Shown here: positions 9,361-17,857 of the stretch, one piece after another | Position numbering within the stretch: the first letter of the stretch is position 1 | How the letters are laid out: every line of letters starts with the position of its first letter | NCBI RefSeq assembly: GCF_900109325.1 | Contig: NZ_FNZU01000014.1 | Coordinates: forward strand, 21,729-85,728 | Source: Alkalibacterium pelagium | GTDB taxonomy: Bacteria > Bacillota > Bacilli > Lactobacillales > Carnobacteriaceae_A | DNA: 64,000 nt | Reading direction: 5' to 3' | Notes under the pieces: generated by a model | Seen by the model: the letters and a program-made list of their open reading frames with translations, nothing else | Databases searched by the model: none | Told to the model about the DNA's origin: nothing | Made by a program: the position numbers and the translations under genes

Positions 9361-10425
9361 ATGAAAAAAATGTTATTTGGCGCAATAGCCTGTTCTGGAC
9401 TTTTACTGGCAGGATGCGCAAGCAGTCCAGAAGTAGCTTCTACAGAAGCTGGACGAGTTCGTGAAGATGAATTATATGAAAGAATGAAAAATGAAGTCAC
9501 TCAAAGTGGTATGACTTATGGAGAGCAGATGCTGCAGCAGATCCTGCTTGAAGATATTCTTGATCACGCATATGGTGATGAAGTATCTGATGAAGATGTC
9601 GATGCTGAACTCGAAAGAGAAGCTGAACCTTATGGCGGCGTTGAAGAATTCGAAGAAATGATTGCCATGCAGGGCATGTCTCTGGACGATGTGAGAAACA
9701 GTGTGCGTACATCACTTCAAGTGAGAGCGGCTATTCAGGATCATGTCGAAATAACAGAGGAAGAAATCGAAGAAGCATACGAGAATTATGCTATCGATTC
9801 AACTGTTGCTCATATTCTTGTAGAGGACTTAGGTCTTGCTGAAGAAATCATTGATGAGCTGAATGATGGAGCTGACTTCGGTGAGCTGGTTGCTGAACAT
9901 ACGATGGACACTGGAACAATCGAAAGTGACGGCGAACTTGTGCTTGAACCTGGTCGTTTCGTCCCAGAATTTGAAGAAGCAGCAATGGAACTTGAAGAAG
10001 GTGAGTTCACTCAGGAGCCAGTAGAGTCTCAATTCGGCTATCACATCATTAAACTGGTAGAAGAAGGCGAAAAAGGAACACTGGAAGAAGAGCGTGAAAC
10101 CATTGAAGCGATGATTCTGGACAGCTACATGCAGGACCAGGCAGTGGTTCAGGAAGCTATCGGCGAACTTGTACGTGACGCAAATGTACAGATTTCTGAC
10201 GAAGACCTGACTGGAGCTATGCAGCAGTTCATGCAGCCAGCTTCCGAACAGCAGGAAATGGATCAGGATATGCTGGACGAACTTCTTGAAGAAGAAGGAT
10301 TAGAAGAAGACGAAAATGGCGTTGAAGAAGATCCTGAAACTGATGAAGACACAGATACTGATGTTGATGCTGACTCTGATGCAGATGCAGAGGATGCTGA
10401 AGAAGCAGAAGAAGACAACGAATAA
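9361..10425 (+). CDS. prsA: PrsA-type extracellular foldase lipoprotein (parvulin PPIase), strongly acidic
   Basis: Lipid-anchored peptidyl-prolyl isomerase that helps exported proteins fold outside the membrane. The signal peptide ends in a lipobox LLLAGC with the lipidated Cys at residue 19. A parvulin domain (about 140-240) contains VAHILV, GELVAEHTMDTG and the closing SQFGYHIIKL motif. From about residue 296 the chain is an extreme Asp/Glu tail with almost no basic residue. The whole protein is acidic, unlike the lysine-rich Bacillus PrsA, which suits an extracellular protein of a haloalkaliphile. Ribosome binding is weak here (TAGGATG about 13 bases upstream). A strong terminator follows. 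Confidence 0.88.
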   Translation: MKKMLFGAIACSGLLLAGCASSPEVASTEAGRVREDELYERMKNEVTQSGMTYGEQMLQQILLEDILDHAYGDEVSDEDVDAELEREAEPYGGVEEFEEMIAMQGMSLDDVRNSVRTSLQVRAAIQDHVEITEEEIEEAYENYAIDSTVAHILVEDLGLAEEIIDELNDGADFGELVAEHTMDTGTIESDGELVLEPGRFVPEFEEAAMELEEGEFTQEPVESQFGYHIIKLVEEGEKGTLEEERETIEAMILDSYMQDQAVVQEAIGELVRDANVQISDEDLTGAMQQFMQPASEQQEMDQDMLDELLEEEGLEEDENGVEEDPETDEDTDTDVDADSDADAEDAEEAEEDNE

Positions 10426-10438
10426 TACAAACACTTCG

Positions 10439-10477
10439 GCACACGGGCGGATAACAATCTCCCGTGTGCTTTTTTAT
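10439..10477 (+). terminator. Rho-independent terminator of prsA
   Basis: A nine-base-pair stem GCACACGGG / CCCGTGTGC (10439-10447 with 10461-10469) is followed by a run of seven T from 10470. It lies 14 bases after the prsA stop. Confidence 0.92.
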
Positions 10478-10509
10478 TGGATATTTGTAAAAAAAAGCAG
10501 GTGAATAGA

Positions 10510-10662
10510 CCATATATCGGTATATGGACGGTTTGGCTATGGTTTTTCAAGTTAAATGGCCCATATTCAGCTTTATGGACCATTAGAGCTATTAAACGAC
10601 ATGCGAATGTACCATAAAGTCAGATATGAACCATTCGTCGTAGTAAACACATTAATCTGACT
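10510..10662. repeat. Three degenerate 51-bp tandem repeats, each starting with a CCATA...TATGG dyad
   Basis: Units begin at 10510, 10561 and 10612, exactly 51 bases apart. Each opens with CCATA, then a short spacer, then TATGG or TATGA: 7-bp perfect arms in unit 1 (CCATATA / TATATGG), about 5 bp in unit 2, one mismatch in unit 3. After the dyad, units share an AC-nn-TT stretch. They lie between the prsA terminator and the convergent terminator, and no gene or promoter is visible in the stretch. Confidence 0.6.
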
Positions 10663-10670
10663 CATAATCG

Positions 10671-10710
10671 AAAAAAACGTTGCCGACATCAAACCGGCAA
10701 CGCTTTTTTA
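10671..10710. terminator. Bidirectional terminator between prsA and the YtxH-like gene
   Basis: CGTTGCCG (10678-10685) pairs with CGGCAACG (10695-10702). It is flanked by seven A on the left and six T on the right, so it can end transcription from both sides. It chiefly serves the minus-strand gene ending at 10708. Confidence 0.88.
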
Positions 10711-11064
10711 TTCGGTTGGTGAAGATATAGTTTCTGTTGTTTTTTCGACTTCAGTCTGAATTTTTTCAGCTTTCTCCTGAATGCGTCTCATACGTGGTTC
10801 AGCTTCTTTCTGGAACTCGGCTGCTACTGTCTGCATTTCACTCATAAATTCAGTCTGGACAAAATTTACTTCGGAAGTTAATCTTCCTATAGCTGATTTC
10901 AGATCGTTGACTTTATCCGTTACATCCTGAACATGGTCGGTTGTATCATCGATATAGTCTTTCAGCATCTCCTGATTCTGCTTTCCTGGTCTGGGTGTTC
11001 TGACCAGTCCGTAAATCCCTCCAAGAACGACTCCTGATAGGCTTCCTAGTAGAAAGTGCTTCAT
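10708..11064 (-). CDS. YtxH-like membrane-anchored coiled-coil protein
   Basis: A 118-residue protein starting at ATG 11064, preceded by AAGGAGGGG; the longer open frame upstream overlaps the hit gene and lacks a site. The N-terminus (MKHFLLGSLSGVVLGGIYG) is one glycine-rich membrane helix of the YtxH (gas-vesicle-like DUF) type. The rest is an amphipathic helical rod with regular Val/Leu spacing and many charged residues. YtxH relatives in B. subtilis are general-stress proteins of unknown mechanism. It follows hit by four bases, so both are co-transcribed on the minus strand. Confidence 0.7.
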   Translation of the reverse strand: MKHFLLGSLSGVVLGGIYGLVRTPRPGKQNQEMLKDYIDDTTDHVQDVTDKVNDLKSAIGRLTSEVNFVQTEFMSEMQTVAAEFQKEAEPRMRRIQEKAEKIQTEVEKTTETISSPTE

Positions 11065-11068
11065 AATC

Positions 11069-11506
11069 TTACCCCTCCTTTGATAATGTGCTGATAATAT
11101 TATTCTGAACCTCATCCAGCTCGTCATCAGAATAATCATCCGAATGTGTGTCCCATTTCAGTCCAAAGCCATCTTTATCAGAGTTATATCTAGGCAGCAG
11201 ATGAACATGGCCATGAAAGACGCTTTGAGAGGCGATTTCCTCATTGTTCATCAGAAGATTTAACCCTTCACATTCCGGATCGAATGATCTGACTGCACGC
11301 GCTATCTTTGGTATTTTTGTAAAGACGTCTGCAGCCAGTTCGTCTGTATAGTCGAGAATGTTTCTGACATGCTTTTTGGAAATGACTAGAGTATGACCTT
11401 TAGTCACTTGAGATACATCCAGAATAGCAATGACTGAATCATCCTCATAGACTTTTCTGGCTGGAATCTCCCCATCAATAATTTTGCAGAATATGCACTC
11501 GCTCAT
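11069..11506 (-). CDS. hit: HIT family nucleotide hydrolase Hit
   Basis: Histidine-triad protein expected to hydrolyse purine nucleoside phosphoramidates or dinucleotides. The catalytic motif H98-G-H100-V-H102-L-L-P is intact, and the N-terminal CIFCKII carries the Cys pair usual in Gram-positive members. At 145 residues it is the normal family length. It is divergent from ecsA, as in B. subtilis, and a short intergenic region (11507-11649) must hold both promoters. AGAGGGAAAG precedes the ATG on the minus strand. Confidence 0.94.
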   Translation of the reverse strand: MSECIFCKIIDGEIPARKVYEDDSVIAILDVSQVTKGHTLVISKKHVRNILDYTDELAADVFTKIPKIARAVRSFDPECEGLNLLMNNEEIASQSVFHGHVHLLPRYNSDKDGFGLKWDTHSDDYSDDELDEVQNNIISTLSKEG

Positions 11507-11649
11507 GACTTTCCCTCTTTCCGTAATACAGTATAGATACAGTTTATCATATTATGCCGGGAAATAATAAAAAGACACCACAGGAATCTTTAAACCTTCA
11601 CTTTGTGTGGTAAAATATAAGCACTAGTTTACAGGGAAGGATAGGTTGC

Positions 11650-12384
11650 ATGAGCTTGAAAGTAGAATCCCTGACAGGGGGATACAGTAGAATACCTGTT
11701 TTGAAATCCGTATCATTCGACATTGCAGATGGTGAACTGATCGGACTGATCGGATTAAATGGTGCCGGAAAAAGTACGACAATCAAACACATCATCGGGC
11801 TGATGAAGGCTTTTGAAGGAACTGTCCAGATAGATGGCCGAACGATCAACGAAGATCCGGAAACGTATCGCAGAAAAATTGGGTTCATCCCTGAATCGCC
11901 GCTCCTTTATGACGAACTGACTTTAAAGGAGCACATTGAGATGACGATTATGGCTTATGGACTTGAACGCGATCGGGCGTGGAAGACAGCGAATCATCTG
12001 CTTGACCTGTTCAGGCTGACTGAACGGCTTGATTGGTTTCCGAATGATTTCTCAAAAGGCATGAAGCAGAAAGTGATGATTGTCTGTGCTTTTATTATCG
12101 AGCCGTCTCTGTTTATTATTGATGAGCCGTTTCTAGGACTTGATCCACTGGCTATCAGAGACCTTGTCCAGCTGATGGAAGAACATAAGCGTAACGGAGC
12201 CTCTATACTGATGTCCACCCATGTACTGGCAAACGCTGAAAGAATCTGCGATAAATTTGTTGTTATGCATAATGGTGAAATATATGCGATGGGAACGATT
12301 GCCGACTTAAGAAAACACTTCGACATGCCGGAAGCGACTCTTGATGAGATGTATGGACGTCTAGCTGATAGGGAAGGGTTTTAA
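11650..12384 (+). CDS. ecsA: ABC transporter ATPase EcsA
   Basis: Nucleotide-binding subunit of the EcsAB transporter, which in Bacillus affects secretion, competence and intramembrane proteolysis; its substrate is not settled. Walker A is GLNGAGKST (35-43), the Q-loop follows, the signature is FSKGMKQK (about 134-141, a serine-to-lysine variant of LSGGQ), and Walker B is LFIIDEP (about 155-161) with a later STH switch. The 244 residues have no membrane segment. EcsB follows after one base. The gene is divergent from hit. Confidence 0.93.
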   Translation: MSLKVESLTGGYSRIPVLKSVSFDIADGELIGLIGLNGAGKSTTIKHIIGLMKAFEGTVQIDGRTINEDPETYRRKIGFIPESPLLYDELTLKEHIEMTIMAYGLERDRAWKTANHLLDLFRLTERLDWFPNDFSKGMKQKVMIVCAFIIEPSLFIIDEPFLGLDPLAIRDLVQLMEEHKRNGASILMSTHVLANAERICDKFVVMHNGEIYAMGTIADLRKHFDMPEATLDEMYGRLADREGF

Positions 12385-12385
12385 A

Positions 12386-13588
12386 ATGACGGTCAGAGAC
12401 ATGTTTAAAAAGAGAACGTATGAGTATTACAGACGGATTGGCAAATACCTTAAATATGTGTTCAATGATCACTTTGTCATTGCTTTGATGATCCTGACGG
12501 GTGCATTAGGTTTTACTTATTCAGATTACGTCGAGACCGTTGCTCCCTCGGATCTTCTCCCACGTCTTTTGCTTATTGTCATCATATACTTTGTCTTGCC
12601 TATAGGTGGAATAAGAACTCTGATCGAACCAGCTGATGGCATATATCTTTTGCCTCTTGAAAAGCAGATGGCACCGATCATGAGGCGGCACTTACTTATC
12701 AGCGGTCTGTTTTTAAGTGCGGGGATGGCTGTGATTGCGACACTTACGATGCCTTTAATGGAAGCTTTAAACATATCTGGTCAAGCTTATAGCTTAAGCT
12801 GGCTGGCTGTATTAATCTGTCTGAAGCTGATCGATCTGCTGGTCCAGTATCACTCATTTCAGTCAGACAGTTTAACGCTGATACGAACTATCTATACAGG
12901 TAGACACATTCTGATACTGGGAACTCTAGGGCTGAGTCTTTTCGTTTCCCTATGGGTTGGTCTATTATTGAGCTTGTCTGGACTGTTTGGGCTGATTTAC
13001 CTGGTCTTCAGTTATTCACGTGAAAAGCTGTGGAACTGGGACAGAATGATCGACATTGAACAGAAACGAGTCCAAGGCATATACAGGTTGATCAATCTTT
13101 TCATTGAAACGCCTTATGGACAAAATAAAGTTAAACGTATGAAAGGATTCGACCCTTTAATTAGTATCATCAGCTCTAAAAAAGATCCGCATATGTATTA
13201 TATCAGTAGAGTATTTATTAGACAGACAGCTTTCAGCGGGCTGTATGTCAGACTGCTGACCATCGGACTGATTGTCATATACTTCACTCCTGTTTTATGG
13301 CTGAGAACGCTTGTGAGTGTTCTGTTTATTTATCTGATCGGGTTCCAGCTTCTCCCTTTAAAACAAGTTCTGGATGAATCTGTTCATTTTAAATTGTATC
13401 CTTATACAAATACTGATAAAATAAAAGCCATCCAAAAATTGTTGAATATGGCACTGATCGTAACGAGTATCATTTTTTCTCTGGGAGCCCTCAACGGGGG
13501 GTGGGAGACCACAGGGATAGTCTTTTTGATCAGTACAGTGTTCGTTTTTGGCTTCAATTCAGTATATGTGCCTAGAAGGTTGGGCTAG
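12386..13588 (+). CDS. ecsB: ABC transporter permease EcsB
   Basis: Integral membrane partner of EcsA. The 400 residues show paired N-terminal hydrophobic segments (about 31-50 and 57-75), further helices near 100-135 and 165-205, a hydrophilic stretch (about 210-290) and a last group of helices to the C-terminus, the EcsB layout. The ATG is one base after the ecsA stop and uses a weak site inside ecsA, indicating coupling. No EcsC homologue follows; instead the D-amino-acid transaminase gene comes 20 bases downstream. Confidence 0.9.
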   Translation: MTVRDMFKKRTYEYYRRIGKYLKYVFNDHFVIALMILTGALGFTYSDYVETVAPSDLLPRLLLIVIIYFVLPIGGIRTLIEPADGIYLLPLEKQMAPIMRRHLLISGLFLSAGMAVIATLTMPLMEALNISGQAYSLSWLAVLICLKLIDLLVQYHSFQSDSLTLIRTIYTGRHILILGTLGLSLFVSLWVGLLLSLSGLFGLIYLVFSYSREKLWNWDRMIDIEQKRVQGIYRLINLFIETPYGQNKVKRMKGFDPLISIISSKKDPHMYYISRVFIRQTAFSGLYVRLLTIGLIVIYFTPVLWLRTLVSVLFIYLIGFQLLPLKQVLDESVHFKLYPYTNTDKIKAIQKLLNMALIVTSIIFSLGALNGGWETTGIVFLISTVFVFGFNSVYVPRRLG

Positions 13589-13608
13589 CAGGATAAGGGG
13601 AGAAAGAC

Positions 13609-14469
13609 ATGAAAGTGATTTGGAATAGTGAGATTGTAGATAGAAGTGAAGTTAGAATCGATCCGGAAGATCGGGGGTATCAGTTCGGAGACGGAATCTA
13701 TGAAGTAATCAGAGCTTACAATGGCCGCTTTTTCTGCCTGGATGAGCATATTGACAGGTTCTATTCCAGTGCTGGAAAAATTGAAATGGCTGTGCCCTAT
13801 AGTCGAAACGAGATAAAAGCACTCGTCAACCGGCTGCTTGAAGAAACAAAAATCGATACCGGAAATCTTTACCTGCAGATGACGCGAGGGATTTCTTCAC
13901 CTAGAAACCACATGTACCCTGATGCAGGGGTCCTTCCAATGCTGACTGGAACGATGACAGCAGGCGAAAGAGATGCTGTCAAGCAGGGGAAAGGGATCGA
14001 TACGATAGTAACAGAAGATATACGGTGGCTGAAATGTGATATCAAGATGATATCATTACTCGGAAACATCATGGTCAAGCATGAAGCACATAAAAAGAAT
14101 GCTGAAGAAGCCATTCTTCATCGAGACGGAACAGTTACAGAGTGTTCTGCCTCTAACATAGCAATCGTTAAAAACGGAAAAGTGATGACCCATCCTGATG
14201 GAAATCTCATTTTACCCGGAGTGACAAAGCTAGTATGGAAGAAATGTGCGGAAAAACTGAATATTCCAGTAGTCGACAGACCGTTTACGCTTGATGAAAT
14301 GTACGAAGCAGATGAAGTATTCTGCTCAAGCACGACAATTGAAGTCATGCCGGTCAGACGTATCGATGAACGCATACTATTTACTGATAAACCTGGCGAT
14401 GTGACAACTGCTCTACAGGCAGAATACCTTAAAGAAATTGAACAGCAATGTGGCGAGATTGTTAGATGA
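13609..14469 (+). CDS. dat: D-amino acid (D-alanine) aminotransferase
   Basis: PLP enzyme of fold type IV that interconverts D-alanine and D-glutamate, feeding peptidoglycan precursors. Diagnostic residues include the RGYQFGDGIYEV motif (22-33), the PLP-binding Lys at K146 in CDIKMISLLGN, and the SASN / SSTTIEVMP phosphate-binding stretches. At 286 residues it is the usual length. GGGGAGAAAG precedes the ATG. It is 20 bases after ecsB and probably in the same transcript, ending before the promoter at 14502. Confidence 0.93.
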   Translation: MKVIWNSEIVDRSEVRIDPEDRGYQFGDGIYEVIRAYNGRFFCLDEHIDRFYSSAGKIEMAVPYSRNEIKALVNRLLEETKIDTGNLYLQMTRGISSPRNHMYPDAGVLPMLTGTMTAGERDAVKQGKGIDTIVTEDIRWLKCDIKMISLLGNIMVKHEAHKKNAEEAILHRDGTVTECSASNIAIVKNGKVMTHPDGNLILPGVTKLVWKKCAEKLNIPVVDRPFTLDEMYEADEVFCSSTTIEVMPVRRIDERILFTDKPGDVTTALQAEYLKEIEQQCGEIVR

Positions 14470-14501
14470 GTCTGAAAGATAAAAAAAGAACATGCATGCG
14501 C

Positions 14502-14530
14502 TTGACGGAACCGATAATTCTTTCTACAAT
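14502..14530 (+). promoter_or_regulatory. Sigma-A type promoter upstream of ytmP
   Basis: TTGACG (14502-14507), a 17-base spacer, and TACAAT (14525-14530). Downstream lies the ytmP-trmB pair. Confidence 0.75.
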
Positions 14531-14594
14531 AGAAGATGCGTAAATGTCTTTATTATTGAGTGACATGAGAAGAACATGTAAAGGATTGAATATT

Positions 14595-15374
14595 ATGGAG
14601 TTAGAGAGAGAAACGGGGTGGCAGCTGCATCCCATCGGTGGAGAAACAGGTCAAGCTTATATGGGAACGAAAAACGAAGAACGTTTATTTCTCAAGCGGA
14701 ATTCATCGCCTTTTCTGGCAGCATTGTCCCTCGAAGGGATCTCTCCCAGACTCGTATGGACCAAGCGGATAGGAAACGGGGACGTGCTGACAGCTCAGGA
14801 ATGGTGCAATGGCCGGACTCTGTTCAAAGAAGAAATGACTTCTTCAAGTGTGATTCAGATGATCAGAAAAGTTCATCAGTCTCAAAGTCTGAAGAGAATG
14901 CTGCATCGTCTGGGAGGGAAAGTACTCTCTCCATCTGACTTTTACTACAATGCGGTGTATGGACTGGCGCCCGATCTTATTGCCCATCCATCAATCAGAC
15001 AGGCTGTATCGTACTTGGAAAAGCATATGCCAGCTGATGATCAGATTGAAAATAAAATGGTCTGCCATGGTGACATCTCGCATAAGAATTTCCTTATGTC
15101 TTCTGAAGAAGAACTCTATCTGGTTGACTGGGATTCAGCACTGCTTGCTGATCCTGTAGCCGACTTGAGTCAGCTGCTGGAACGTTATATCGATCACCAG
15201 AACTGGGACGAGTGGATTACCGCTATGATTCCGTTTACTCCAGGCGCTACTACTAGTAAATTTTACTGGTACGGCACAGCTAACCTGTTGTTTGACATTA
15301 AAGCAAGCCATCAGAAACAAGATTATCTAAGGATGAACCAGTATTTGATCAAATTGAATCAGCTATTATCATAA
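14595..15374 (+). CDS. ytmP: Aminoglycoside-phosphotransferase-like kinase YtmP
   Basis: Member of the APH/choline kinase-like fold, 259 residues from ATG 14595 (AAGGATTG about eight bases upstream); an open frame from 14544 has no site. Motifs seen are CHGDISHKNFL (catalytic HGDxxxxN) and VDWDSALLADP (metal-binding Asp). It probably phosphorylates a small molecule; the substrate is unknown, and resistance should not be inferred from the fold. In Bacilli it is the regular neighbour of trmB, as here (gap 69 bases). Confidence 0.85.
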   Translation: MELERETGWQLHPIGGETGQAYMGTKNEERLFLKRNSSPFLAALSLEGISPRLVWTKRIGNGDVLTAQEWCNGRTLFKEEMTSSSVIQMIRKVHQSQSLKRMLHRLGGKVLSPSDFYYNAVYGLAPDLIAHPSIRQAVSYLEKHMPADDQIENKMVCHGDISHKNFLMSSEEELYLVDWDSALLADPVADLSQLLERYIDHQNWDEWITAMIPFTPGATTSKFYWYGTANLLFDIKASHQKQDYLRMNQYLIKLNQLLS

Positions 15375-15387
15375 AATTAATGAATGC

Positions 15388-15422
15388 AGGGACAGGTTTA
15401 ACGATCTGCTCCCTTTTTTACT
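15388..15422 (+). terminator. Probable attenuating terminator between ytmP and trmB
   Basis: GGGACAG (15389-15395) pairs imperfectly with CTGCTCCC (15406-15413), followed by six or seven T. The stem has a bulge, so partial read-through into trmB is likely. Confidence 0.55.
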
Positions 15423-15443
15423 GAACTAACGAGGAGTGTTTAA

Positions 15444-16082
15444 ATGAGATTACGTCACAAACCATACGCCCAGGATAAGCTACTGGAGTATAAGCAATAT
15501 GTGGTTGAAAAACCGGAAGAATCAAAAGGGAAGTGGACAGAGCGGTTTGGGAAACCTCAGCCTTTGCATATTGAAATCGGATGTGGAAAAGGGCGTTTCA
15601 TTATTGAAATGGCTAAACGCTATCCAGATATCAACTTTATCGGAATTGAACTGCAGACAAGTGTCATCGTTTCTGCACTGGAAAAACAGATTGATGAACA
15701 GCTGCCTAATCTGCAGCTGATGCAAGTAAACGCAAAAGATCTAAGAGACTATTTTGAACCCGGAGAAGTCGACCGCATCTATCTGACATTCTCTGATCCA
15801 TGGCCAAAAAACAGACACGAGAAGCGCCGACTCACTTATAAGTCATTCCTGTCAGTCTACGAGACAATTCTAAATGATGAAGGAGAACTTCATTTCAAGA
15901 CGGACAATCAGAAGCTATTCGAATATTCATTGACCAGCTTCTCCAAGTATGATGCGGTGCTGGAAAAAGTGTATCTGGATCTGCACAATAGCGAAGTAGA
16001 AGACAACGTAATGACAGAATATGAAGAAAAATTTTCTAAAAAAGGCAACAGAATTTATAAAGCAGTTGTCATGTTCAAATAA
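15444..16082 (+). CDS. trmB: tRNA (guanine-N7-)-methyltransferase TrmB
   Basis: SAM-dependent enzyme methylating G46 of tRNA. The 212 residues include the SAM loop IEIGCGKGRF (43-52), the D-P-W-P-K motif in SDPWPKNRHEKRR (about 117-129), and a closing TEYEEKF segment, all typical. GAGGAG precedes the ATG. It is the second gene behind ytmP and is followed by a long terminator hairpin. Confidence 0.96.
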   Translation: MRLRHKPYAQDKLLEYKQYVVEKPEESKGKWTERFGKPQPLHIEIGCGKGRFIIEMAKRYPDINFIGIELQTSVIVSALEKQIDEQLPNLQLMQVNAKDLRDYFEPGEVDRIYLTFSDPWPKNRHEKRRLTYKSFLSVYETILNDEGELHFKTDNQKLFEYSLTSFSKYDAVLEKVYLDLHNSEVEDNVMTEYEEKFSKKGNRIYKAVVMFK

Positions 16083-16086
16083 AAAC

Positions 16087-16150
16087 AACCTCAGTTACTT
16101 GACTCACTAAGCTAAGCAGTGGAGGTTCAAGTGACTGAGGTTATTTATTT
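16087..16150 (+). terminator. Long terminator hairpin after trmB
   Basis: AACCTCAGTTACTTGA from 16087 pairs with TCAAGTGACTGAGGTT ending at 16142, with one mismatch and a roughly 24-base loop that itself can pair partly. A T-rich tail follows, and A-rich sequence lies on the other side. Confidence 0.8.
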
Positions 16151-16201
16151 GTCTTATATTATGAGTATGAGCAGCAATGGCTGAACCAGACTCATTTTCA
16201 T

Positions 16202-16561
16202 TTACACTCTGTATAGGTCGATCAGACTGCCGGTGTAAGCATCAACGATGAATTCGTATTGGACCAGCTTGCTTTCTTCATAGCGTGAGATCCCACCGTA
16301 GTAAACATCAGTTTCATAAGCAAATTTTTTCCACGGCACTTTGGATAATTCAATCCATGACCCGTCGATCGGTCCTTCTTTAAGAAATTCTTTTTTTATG
16401 GATTTTAAAAGATCGTCAGCCTTTAGTGACTTCTTCTTTTTGAAGAATGCAAAGGTCAGCATGCCCAGAATAAAGGAAACCACAACCGAACCACCCAGGT
16501 ACATCCAGTCTTCCGTAGAGTATGTCTTTGTTTCTTTCTTTTCTTCCTTTTTCATATACAT
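16202..16561 (-). CDS. Small membrane-anchored PepSY-like protein
   Basis: A 119-residue protein starting at ATG 16561, with GGAGGAG five bases upstream; the longer frame to 16612 lacks a site. After a short charged start there is one membrane helix (about 20-40, GGSVVVSFILGMLTFAFF), then a lysine-rich stop-transfer and a globular part. The ending VQYEFIVDAYTGSLIDLYRV resembles the second half of a PepSY fold (strand plus DAxTG). It is transcribed toward trmB and divergent from pepA. No function can be stated. Confidence 0.6.
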   Translation of the reverse strand: MYMKKEEKKETKTYSTEDWMYLGGSVVVSFILGMLTFAFFKKKKSLKADDLLKSIKKEFLKEGPIDGSWIELSKVPWKKFAYETDVYYGGISRYEESKLVQYEFIVDAYTGSLIDLYRV

Positions 16562-16757
16562 CAGAACTCCTCCATTTCGAATTAATAACGCTTTCGTCTC
16601 TAATTTTAACATACCTTAGATTAATAGTGTAACACAAACAAACTAGGTTTAACTTAAATTTGAACCGGGTTTTGTGTATAATAATGAGAGTACAGCGGGA
16701 GATAGTGACCCGAAATCTTATACTGGGGGATAGAGTCAGCCTGACTGACGATTATAT

Positions 16758-17828
16758 ATGAATGAAGAAACATTTCAGATGATTAAACGAACAACTGAAC
16801 TTCAGGGAATCAGCGGATTTGAACACAATGTCCGTGACTTTATGCGAGATGAAATGAACGGACTGGTCGACCGGATAGAAACGGACGGACTGGGTGGACT
16901 GTTTGGGGTGAAAGAATCACAGACACCAGATGCACCAAAATTGATGCTGGCTGCACATATGGATGAAGTAGGTTTCATGGTTTCATCCATTACATCAAAA
17001 GGACTGATTAAAGTCCTGCCAATCGGTGGATGGAATCCTTATGTGGTCTCATCTCAGCGGTTCACGATTCAGACTAAAAAAGGGGAGTACCCGCTGGTAT
17101 CGTCTTCGATCCCGCCCCATCTTCTGAAGGACAAGAAGAACACGTCGATTTCCATTGACTCGATTTTGTTTGATGGAGGTTTTGAATCCAAGGAAGAAGC
17201 AGAAGAATACGGCGTACGTCCTGGAGACCCTATCGTACCTGTCGTAGAGACTATACAGATGGCAAATAAAAAGACTTTTGCAGGTAAAGCCTGGGATAAT
17301 CGCTACGGTGTGACACTTGTCCTGGAACTTCTGAAACAATTAAAAGAAGAGCAGTTGCCGAGTACACTGATTGCCGGAGCAAATGTTCAGGAAGAAGTTG
17401 GACTAAGAGGAACAAAAGGATCTGTTAGAAAATTCCAGCCGGATGCTTTCCTGGCTGTCGACTGTTCACCTGCAAATGACCTTAACGGAGATAAAGAAGC
17501 TTTCGGCCGTCTGGGCGACGGGTTTCTTCTGAGAATTCAGGATCCAGGTATGATTCTTTCCAGAGAAATGAAGGATTATCTCATTGATACAGCAGAGACG
17601 AATAAGATTCCTTATCAGTATTTCGTATCCAAAGGAGGGACGGATGCTGTAGCGGCACATACATTGAATGAAGGCATACCAAGCGCTGTGATAGGTGTTC
17701 CCGCCCGCTATATCCACACCCATCAATCTCTTTTCCGTATCGATGACTATGAAGCAGCCAGAGAAATGGTCTACCAGATCGTCAAAACATTTGACCGATC
17801 AGTACTGGAGACTCTAAAAACATTTTAA
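16758..17828 (+). CDS. pepA: M42 family glutamyl aminopeptidase PepA
   Basis: Dinuclear metallo-aminopeptidase (M42, TET-type) removing N-terminal residues, often acidic ones. Metal ligands are visible: H67 in AAHMDEVGF, the Asp in GKAWDNRYG, the Glu pair in NVQEEVGLRG, Asp in AVDCSPAND, and a late His in YIHTHQS. The 356-residue length is typical. No clear Shine-Dalgarno lies before ATG 16758; the nearest purine block (GGGGGAT) ends about 26 bases upstream. A TATAAT at 16677-16682 suggests a promoter with an 80-base leader. ytpR follows after 29 bases. Confidence 0.93.
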   Translation: MNEETFQMIKRTTELQGISGFEHNVRDFMRDEMNGLVDRIETDGLGGLFGVKESQTPDAPKLMLAAHMDEVGFMVSSITSKGLIKVLPIGGWNPYVVSSQRFTIQTKKGEYPLVSSSIPPHLLKDKKNTSISIDSILFDGGFESKEEAEEYGVRPGDPIVPVVETIQMANKKTFAGKAWDNRYGVTLVLELLKQLKEEQLPSTLIAGANVQEEVGLRGTKGSVRKFQPDAFLAVDCSPANDLNGDKEAFGRLGDGFLLRIQDPGMILSREMKDYLIDTAETNKIPYQYFVSKGGTDAVAAHTLNEGIPSAVIGVPARYIHTHQSLFRIDDYEAAREMVYQIVKTFDRSVLETLKTF

Positions 17829-17857
17829 TCTAAAGAAAACTAAGGAGTTTATACACA

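Noticed and set aside
10263..10583. Ser-rich minus-strand frame opposite the prsA tail
   Set aside because: It is the complement of the Asp/Glu codons of PrsA (GAT/GAA read back as ATC/TTC and Ser codons) and reads across the prsA terminator.
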